The notes beneath the pieces were generated by a model. That model was not told where the DNA came from. It made no database searches and saw only the letters and a program-made list of their open reading frames with translations. From assembly GCA_001247695.2 (NCBI GenBank), contig LGRX02035255.1, positions 16,429-80,428 of the forward strand: a stretch of DNA of 64,000 nucleotides. The letters run 5' to 3'. This document shows, piece after piece, positions 57,340 to 64,000 of this stretch; position 1 is the stretch's first letter; the number at the start of each line of letters is the position of its first letter. A program made the translations under genes and the position numbers. The DNA comes from Cymbomonas tetramitiformis. Its lineage: Eukaryota; Chlorophyta; Pyramimonadophyceae; Pyramimonadales; Pyramimonadaceae.

Positions 57340-58391
57340 GAATCATGTGGAGCGGCAAACTTGTCATGCGCCAAGATCATAGTTGCGCAAGAGTTGCAAA
57401 TCTTGCATAGTGTATTACCTTTTTGCCTGATAGTAATTTGCGAGCCCGCCCAACAATAGTGCGCACTACGATGCTCACGGCATGCAAGCAAGCAAACCCA
57501 GTACAAGGCCCGGGATAGGGACTTAGCGTTGAAAGCACGTTTAGACATAAGCACGTTGAGGAACGGTTGCATTATGTCTTGCATTTGCCAAGTAGCGACG
57601 ACGTTATTGTAATGAAAAGGAGGAAACGTGCCCGTAAGCAAGTGTCTTTGGCAAGGAAGGTAGTTGAAGTTCCCTCGAGTTGGAACAAGCTTGCCCCAAG
57701 GCATACCCTCCGTGTGTTCTATATACACATACTCGTTTTGAAAGTCCCAGATAGGGGTACGTTCCCTATCTTGACTTTCCCATACCTTTACGGACTCACT
57801 ATGCTTGAACCGAAAGCCACAATTCTCGACATACGTACAGTAATCACTCACCTTTAAGAAAACCGGAGATTTGGGGTCAGCCAGCTAATTCCACCAACTT
57901 GCGTACCCCCCCCCCGCCCGCCAGCGCCAGCGTCCTATGGAATCGGTAAGAATTAGCAAGTATTTTCTTTCAACCAGCCAGCAATTCTCTTAAAAGTCCA
58001 ATGATAAACACTTAAAAAGGCGACATTTTCAAAATTTTCCGCCTGCGGCGCCAGCACCCATATTTCTTATTTTCGAGGATTCCATAGCTCAAAAAAACCA
58101 GCCAGCTTTTCTCGACAACTTCGGTACCCCCCCCAAAAAAAAAGCTGGCTGGTTTCTTATCGCCGGGTTTTCTTAAAGGTGAGTGATTACTGTATCAAGC
58201 CCTGTGCCGTTTAAGGCAGTTAGGTGGAAGAATGAGTGTTCCTTTGTGCGGTGAACACGCGTGGCATGTCTAGTACAACGACGCCCGCCTTTATCACAAG
58301 AATGGCACACCCTAGTGTACTTTTTCGGAGGCTTCCTCATGTTTGCAATACTGTAACCAAGTGAACAGATGGGTGGGGGGGAATAATTCAA
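57340..58391 (-). pseudogene. MULE second ORF, Cys/His-rich start, split by a MITE
   Basis: The minus-strand frame begins near 58391 and reads MRKPPKKYTRVCHSCDKGG then RRCTRHATRVHR, a Cys/His-rich start. It continues to ...NGTGLDT and is then interrupted by the 355-bp MITE. Deleting the MITE and one TA returns to YVENCGFRFKHSE. The frame runs on through WGKLVPTRGNFNYLPC, WVCLLACREHRSAHYCW and CKICNSCATMILAHD, about 230 residues in all. Its place, opposite and convergent to the transposase near the other TIR, recalls mudrB, but no sequence family is recognised. The Cys/His content suggests a DNA- or metal-binding accessory protein (inference). Confidence 0.5.
57838..58192. mobile_element. Stowaway/mariner-type MITE, TA duplication
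   Basis: The ends CAGTAATCACTCACCTTTAA (57838) and its inverse (58192) pair over about 28 bp. TA borders both sides (57836-57837 and 58193-58194). 355 bp, no ORF, with internal CCAGCCAGCT / AGCTGGCTGG inverted words. The CAGT start and TA site are typical of Tc1/mariner MITEs. Confidence 0.88.
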
Positions 58392-59390
58392 ACGGTGATA
58401 TTAGACGCATGTGCTTGTGTCATAAATTTATTCCCCAAAAACAGGACGGAATTTCTATTCCCCATTATGCACTTTTCTATTCCTAAATCATTATGCTACC
58501 CAGCAGCGAGGGCAGCAGCCGCGAGGATTCCGTGTGGGGACCCACAAAGCCCCACCAGTGGGATTCGACCGCGACGATCAACGGGCGAAGCCGTTCTGCG
58601 GTAGGTGCAAGAAGGCGGGCAAAGGTGAGAGCTATCACTTTTACCGCGACTGCCCGTTTGGCGGGCGCCAACACCCGCCCACCTCTGCTGCAGCGTTATA
58701 TGTTCCCATCGACGAGCGGAGGACGCGGAGGGGGTGCACGCGCTCGCTATGTGCGCGTTGTTCCAGCAGGCAGCGGATGATGGAGCGGATTCCTTCGCAC
58801 GTGCGGCCGCTGTGTACGGGCCGCCCGCGGTGCTTTGTGCGGGAGCGGTGGGCGGCATCGACGTGTCCGCCTACGGCTTCACCGTGGAGCAGCAACCGGC
58901 TTCCGAGGGAGATGACATTCTCCGCCGGCTCGACGATCTTGCCGCGGAGGTTCACTCCGCGGCCAACCCGCAGGTGCATTACACTCACGCATCTTTCCCG
59001 CCTCCTGCCGGCATCGGGCAGGGGGCTTCGGCTCTGGTGTGCGGACCCGCCGCAGCGGTGGCCACACCGGAGGAGCAGGTTCCGGCAGGTGGTGCGGCGG
59101 CATCGGCATCCGCCGTGCCGGCCCCTGCTATGCCTGTCTCGCAGGGAAAGGGTGTGGAGCCCGCGCCACTGCAATCGGCGCGGGTAGCCACCACAGCGGA
59201 CACGGACGGAGAGTTCGCGGGGTTCATTCAGACAGTGAACCACGCCGCTATCGGGCAGGTTGATCTCACGGGTTACGACACGGACGATTACGAGGACCTC
59301 GCCGACGGCAGCTTCGTCGTGAAGCCGCGGACTTCGACAATTTCGGCAAATCATTCGTCAACGCCCGCAGCCCAAGCACCTAAGGCTGCC

Positions 59391-59542
59391 GCATTACCGG
59401 TAATTTGGAAATGGGGGTTGGTAATACCGGGTAATTTACCAGGTAATACCAGGTAATTTGCCAAAAAAGTTGGTATTTTTTTGGTAATACCAATTATTTA
59501 CATACTTAAGAAATTACCGGTAATTACCAAAAATAATTACCC
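59391..59542. mobile_element. Small MITE rich in GGTAATT/AATTACC
   Basis: 152 bp bordered by a 7-bp GGCTGCC duplication (59384-59390 and 59543-59549). It is nearly all inverted ATTACCGGTAATT words, inserted in the Gag remnant. Confidence 0.65.
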
Positions 59543-59774
59543 GGCTGCCTTACAAGCACCTCACTCTGGTGGTGCTCTGGGAGATTGGCATGACGGTGCT
59601 CCCCGTGGGAAGCCTCCGTGGGGCTTCCCCGCCCACGCGGGCTTATGGGGGATGCCGTTCCTTCTTTCCTTCATTCTCTTGATTTCAGTCATGGGAGTGG
59701 GAGCTGCCACCTTCACGGTGGCCGACGAAACCGACCTTCTGCAGGTGTCGGATGAAGAGAGGCACCGCTTGTTA

Positions 59775-60010
59775 CGGTGCCGTGTGCTATTCCGCCTCGT
59801 CTCCACCGGCGGATACAGAGGCGGCAGGGCCTCTATATGGCTCCGGTGCCATGGCATCCCGGGCCGCCGCCGCCTGCCATGTTATTTGAGGACGGTCCTC
59901 CGCTGTCGCTGGCATCGTCTTCAGATGACGAGGCCCCACCGTCGGGCAGCACTTGGCAGCACCCCGGTGCGGACGTGCGGTGCAGCCTCCCGTGATCGAC
60001 GAATCAACAA
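59775..60010 (+). repeat. 235-bp module, plus copy
   Basis: About 90% identical to the reverse complement of 61728-61960. In one frame it encodes MAPVPWHPGPPPPAMLFEDG and ASSSDDEAPPSGSTWQHPG. Confidence 0.8.
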
Positions 60011-60491
60011 CGCCGACTCCGTCAAATTCTCTGGCGAATGATTTTTCAGTGATCGACACCTTACACTTTGGCCGCCCCGTATTGCTCCGCCGTGCTACTG
60101 CGGGCTACTACGGTGATCGATGTGGTGAAGGTGCTCCTCTGAACTTTGACCCCGAGTAGATCTCCTTCTGGCTCTGGCAGTGCACCACTTTCTGGTGGTG
60201 TACTGAGATGTACTTTGACCTCAACACGGTCTTCACTTTGGTTTATGGTTTTACTTTGACACCTTTGAATTCTTCAATCTGACTTACTGGCACACTCTGA
60301 GCTTTTCGGTAGTTTAGCAGGACTTGCATTGCCTGTATGTTTTTCTCTTGTGCTGGTTAGAGGGATTCCAATTTGTGTATAAGAATTGCGCAGTTGGATT
60401 AGCAGTTAGGACTTGTCACCCTGGCTTCTGCCCTAGAGGTTTAACATTCTGACTCTCCTAGCCAGTCACCACCCACAGTGCTGGGGTGGTG

Positions 60492-60735
60492 TGCTGGAAT
60501 CTGTATAGGCAGCCCTGACAGGCAGGCCCCTATGACAGACCCCTAGGACCAACACTGGACCGCTGACGGATCTATAGGTTCGTGCTGTGACACACGCCGT
60601 GTCACAGGTAGGCTAGTTCCCGAGACCGTTGCGAGACCGTTCCGGGTATATCTAACTTAGGGTTTATTGATCTGAGAGAGTTTATCCACAGAGTTCGGGA
60701 CCCACTGATATCTAGTGAACTAGGATATTCCGGTA
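60492..60735 (+). repeat. Right LTR of the decayed copy 2, 244 bp
   Basis: Starts TGCTGGAATCTGTATAGGCA after GGGGTGGTG and ends GATATTCCGGTA. Clearly homologous to the 255-bp LTRs but with several substitutions and a small deletion. 60161-60491 is the matching 3' non-coding region, with no gene. Confidence 0.85.
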
Positions 60736-61159
60736 ATATTTCACCCTATATTTCCTACCACCCGTATGATCCCGTATGATAACGTACTTATCTCCGATAT
60801 ATGTCAGTCTCCGCGTCTCCGCGTCGTCCGCGTCTCACCTGAGAACACTTCAATTTTCACCTTCTCCGCCACTGCGAGTAGGCATGCCTATAGGACCCTA
60901 AGAATATTCCCTCTCAGGTGCGCATCCTTAAAATCGTATTAAGGAATCGGAGATTTTTTCGAAAATAATGTTCTTTTTCCCCAAAATTTCCCTAGGGAGG
61001 GCCCTCCTCCTCCCCCACCACGACCCCCTCTCCCCCCCACCCCGACCCCTTCCTCAACGTCTCCAAATACCCCCTTAATTCTTCGACTTCCTCCCTACCG
61101 CTCGGATTCAGCCACCCCTCCACTCACCCGGCCATGGCTGCTTCTCAATCTTCTTGGTA
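60736..61159. other. Non-coding, pyrimidine-rich spacer
   Basis: No ORF supported. Includes a C-rich CCTCCTCCCCCACCACGACC tract near 61005-61060. Confidence 0.4.
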
Positions 61160-61365
61160 GATATATAGTTCGGCGGTAATATATATCTAACTGGTGAGAT
61201 AAACCCTGAGTTAAGGGTGACGGAATCAGAACGGTAAAGTGTGCTGATAAAAGAGGTATACACATAAATACTAACGGGTGTTTCCCGTCTACTGGTGACG
61301 GTCACCCAGCCTACTATAGGAAGTGACAGGTGACAGATTTGACTGTCGGTGTGTCACATCCAGCA
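61160..61365 (-). repeat. LTR of minus-strand relative (copy 3), partial
   Basis: In minus orientation TGCTGGATGTGACACACC starts directly after GGTGGTG, the same junction as in copies 1 and 2. It includes the shared TTAGGGTTTAT-like word (AGGGTTTATCTC). The far end, near GATATATATTACCG, is not sharply defined. Confidence 0.55.
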
Positions 61366-61727
61366 CACCACCTAGGGTGGTGACCGGAGCTAGTAGTGAA
61401 CGAAGCAAACAAACTCCCTACTCAACTTCAGGAGGAAACTAGCACAACTGGGGGCATGTACTCTTGGTCAGGGCGGTCCCAGGTCACAGCAAGATTGTCA
61501 GATACTGCTGTTACTTTGCCAAAACCCTAAACACAGCTCTAATTTATAGAGCTCCTCTGCACATCTAGGAAGCTACACCATAGCTAATCCCCAGGCAGGC
61601 ACGGCGTGACCAATTTTAGCCACGAGGGGTCTTCGGAGCTGGCTGTCCGGCTCGGAGCAGCGTGACTGTGAAGCAGTTGCCGGCCCCCGGGGCCGGTGAT
61701 GAATCATTCGTAGAAGAAATTGACGGA

Positions 61728-61960
61728 TTCTCGATCACGGGAGGCTGCACTGCACCGGGGTGCTGCCAAGTGCTGCCCGACGGTGGGGCCTCGTCATCCG
61801 AAGACGACGCCGGCGACAGTGGAGGCCCGTCCTCAAACAGCTCGGCAGGCGGCGGCGGCCCGGGATGCCACGGCATCGGAGCCATATAGAGGCCCTGCCG
61901 TCTCTGCTCCCGCCGGTGGCGACGAGGCGGAATAGCACACGGCATGCCACGAACCACGTC
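61728..61960 (-). repeat. 235-bp module, minus copy
   Basis: Inverted, about 90% identical counterpart of 59775-60010. Encodes MAPMPWHPGPPPPAELFEDG and SSSDDEAPPSGSTWQHPG within the copy 3 frame. Confidence 0.8.
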
Positions 61961-63260
61961 AGTTGTCGAAGCCGCTCCCGTAGCCGGGACTGCTGAGGCA
62001 GCCCACGTAGCACCACCGACCGGTGGAGCCGTGCATGTGCGCGCACCGGCACCACCGACACCGGCAACGGCGTGCGGTGCGGCGGTGGCACAAATTATAA
62101 AGAGTGCGCACACCAAGGAGGAAGTGAGGAGAGACCTCGCGAACCTCGGAATCCCGTTCCCGCAGCCGTACCGTGGCCGCGGCAGTGCAACCGAGTCACC
62201 CTCGTCGTCATCGTCGCACGTGGCGTAAGTCGCGGGCTTGTAGTCCACCTCGCGTCCCGGCCCCTCAACCGCGGAGAGCAAATTCATGCTCGGGGCCGGC
62301 TCGTCGGGCACCAATGCAACCCCCGTGCTTCCAATGAAATCGGCAAACGTGCGGGTGACGGGAGGGCAGAAGGGGTTCGGCGGACCGGTCCATTCTTCCT
62401 CGGACTCAACCGACGCGGGCGGGGAGTGTGCGGGCGGCTCCGACACCACCGGCAGGTCGGCAGTGAAGGTGTTGATGTTGAATGTCGAATCTCCTACCGC
62501 GCGCGCCAACTCGGAGAACTCGGTGACGGCGGACACGAGGGCCTCACCGTCCTCCTCGCAGAACGAGCACGCGGAGAGGTCGGCGAAGATGTCCGGTTTC
62601 CCGCCTGCGAGCATGCAAAGGGCGTCGAACTCTTCGGCGTCGTCGTGGTCGATGGCATGTTGAAATTTCGCGGCCAACACCGAGTTCTCGGCCTCTTCAG
62701 CGAAAGCGTAGGCCGAGAGCCCGGTCCGGCCCCCGTTCGGGCAGTCCCGATGCCAATGTCAACCACCAATGCCCTTCGCGCACACCTGATTTTGGCAGTA
62801 CGGCACGGTCGCGCCGGTGTCGCGATGGAAGGCCACCTTCTTGGAGATGGACTGAGACCAATTCCCCCCCTTGGGAAGGGGCGAGGCCGCGAAACGAGTC
62901 TTGATGCGGCGGTCCGGCTTGTCCGCGCGAGGAGTAAACCCCCGCGGAGCCGGTACGGACCCGGCGGTGTCGAGGAATGCGGCTAATTGACGCTTCAAGT
63001 CGAGGACCATCGTCCTCAAGTCCGCGAGCTCACCGGGTCCACCGGAGTCATCGGCGGCCCCCTCCATGAAATGCGTGCCGTGAGAGTAGCGGTGTGCGGA
63101 CGCCGTGGCGGTGCCCGCCCGCACGTGCTCGGAGTAGCATTCACGCACCCATTGCTGAATCGTGAGGAGGTCGTGAGCGGCTCGTTGATCATGGAGAAGC
63201 AACCGCGACACCACCGGCTGGTAGAAGACGGTGTCGAGGGACTTGATGAACAGCGCCTTC

Positions 63261-63445
63261 CAGGGGAGAAGTCCTCTCCGGAGGCCTTTCGGCCAGTTTT
63301 CGAGAAAACATTTGTTTTTTCTTGTTTTGACATCTTTTTGCATACTTAAGGGTCAAAATTCTTTCGGCCAATCTTCGGCCAAACCCTCTTTTTGGGAGAC
63401 TCTCTCGGCCAGGGGCCGGTCAATCGCGACAGGACTTCTCCCCTG
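63261..63445. mobile_element. hAT-type MITE, 8-bp duplication
   Basis: 185 bp with inverted ends CAGGGGAGAAGTCCT and AGGACTTCTCCCCTG, bordered by GCGCCTTC on both sides (63253-63260 and 63446-63453). CAGGGG ends and an 8-bp duplication are hAT hallmarks. It holds no ORF and interrupts the Gag frame of copy 3. Confidence 0.9.
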
Positions 63446-64000
63446 GCGCCTTCACGTCCTCATCGTGGAGTGTCGCCCGCGTCCTCGCAGCCTTCAGAGC
63501 GGCGTTGAAGTCGCTGATTTTGTCATGCGGGTCCACGCCCGCAGAGATGCGGATGCTCAACATGTCCGCTTGGCCCTGAAAGGGGTCACCCGCCGGGATC
63601 ATGCGGCGAGCAAATTCAAGCAGCACCCGCTTACCGTCGTTCGGGAACGTGGAGTGCGAGGAGTCCATCCAGTCCGCTGCTGGCGACGCGGGGTCAACCA
63701 TGAGCTCGAGTGTGGAGAACAACAAGGCGTTGGCCTCCACGCGGATGGGGAGGGTAGCATCGTCCAGCAGGAAGAGGGGCGCGAAACCAATGTCCTCCGT
63801 GACAAATGCCGTCTGCAGCGCAGAGACCATCCTGGCGAAGAGCGCGGATGCGTGGCCCTCAGCCGCTGAAAACCGCCCGTTCTTGTCCTCGAACAACTTT
63901 TGGCGAACGGACTTGGAGACTTTCATGTCGAAGTGCTCCCGCTGAAGTGTACGCACCGAGGCCAGGAACGCAGCACCCGCTGAATTGGCAGCCGGCTGAG

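Larger units (their letters stand above)
47212..58483 (+). mobile_element. Mutator-like element with 55-bp TIRs and nested insertions
   Basis: The ends at 47212-47266 and 58429-58483 are inverted copies of a 55-bp sequence starting GGAATAGA and containing AAATTCCGTCCTGTTTTTGG, with one mismatch. It encodes a MULE transposase on the plus strand and a second ORF near the other end on the minus strand, a convergent layout recalling mudrA/mudrB. After removal of the CACTA-like element and the MITE it is about 5.2 kb. The expected 8-11-bp target duplication is absent (GTTTATCGA versus TAAATCATT). The two flanks are Gag fragments of different families. Confidence 0.75.
58493..60160 (+). pseudogene. 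Decayed copy of the Gag-only element (family copy 2), 5' truncated
   Basis: Reads through the zinc knuckle (CGRCKKAGKGESYHFYRDC), then after an indel near 58715 through YGPPAVLCAGAVGGIDVSAY, GGAAASASAVPAPAMPVSQ and LTGYDTDDYEDLADGSF. A 152-bp MITE follows, then GLWGMPFLLSFILLISVMG, the same membrane segment as in the intact copy. The 3' end differs from the intact copy and instead matches the minus-strand relative at 61728-61960. The 5' half is missing, cut at the MULE border. Confidence 0.7.
61616..63956 (-). pseudogene. Gag-only retroelement relative (copy 3), minus strand, 5' end outside window
   Basis: From 63956 the frame reads a Gag-like domain (ANALLFSTLELMVDP ... ADWMDSSHSTFPNDGKRVLL) alignable by eye to that of the intact copy. 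It is broken by a 185-bp MITE at 63445-63261, past which the frame resumes (LFIKSLDTVFYQPVVSR). A Lys-rich segment leads into a knuckle CQNQVCAKGIGG-TGA-HWHRDC in which a TGA (62761-62759) sits. The same frame then runs on through an acidic region, a membrane segment (LLTSSLVCALFIICATAAP) and the shared MAPMPWHPGPPPP module to a stop near 61616. It carries two lesions, one stop and one MITE. Confidence 0.7.

Overview
This is eukaryotic nuclear DNA, most likely from a green alga. The evidence is intron-rich, GC-rich genes with GT-AG introns, a TGTAA-type polyadenylation signal, hydroxyproline-type (PPPSPPPP) extracellular proteins, and a dense nest of plant/algal-type transposons. No prokaryotic operon logic, tRNA, rRNA or CRISPR array was seen. 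Gene models were assembled by hand from reading frame, splice sites and intron phase; exon edges are precise only where stated.

Left part (1-25 kb) is a gene island. A plus-strand gene (about 730-7185) encodes a roughly 1,300-residue PHD-finger protein built from basic, phosphosite-like repeats. A minus-strand gene (15244-11203) encodes a complete phytanoyl-CoA dioxygenase-family enzyme with the HxD...H iron site. A minus-strand, proline-rich, membrane-anchored gene or gene pair fills 24957-17308. Introns of these genes carry sequence-unrelated minisatellites whose units are repeatedly 45-46 bp.

The middle (25-31 kb) is gene-poor. It holds one candidate type I membrane protein gene with a C-terminal dilysine motif (28811-31016).

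The right part (31-64 kb) is a Russian-doll nest of mobile elements whose borders can be read from target-site duplications (TSDs). A 243-bp LTR-like repeat was split by a 10.4-kb TIR element (35749-46193, TSD GA) containing a 367-bp satellite. Into that element jumped a young Gag-only LTR retrotransposon (37114-40713, TSD CTTTG, LTRs differing at one noticed position) and a complete hAT transposon (41850-45773, TSD AGTAGGGT). Next comes a Mutator-like element (47212-58483, 55-bp TIRs) with a MULE transposase and a second convergent ORF. It is itself invaded by a CACTA-like element (51631-57326, TSD CGA) with palindromic subterminal arrays and by a TA-flanked MITE (57838-58192). The window ends with two decayed relatives of the Gag-only retroelement (58493-60735 plus strand; 63956-61160 minus strand), each hit by a further MITE.

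The genes form no pathway together. What links the right half is repeated insertion of elements into one another, which gives a relative chronology. The most unusual items are the Gag-only LTR family with conserved membrane segments, the CACTA subterminal palindrome arrays, the ~45-bp intronic minisatellites and the repeat-rich PHD protein.
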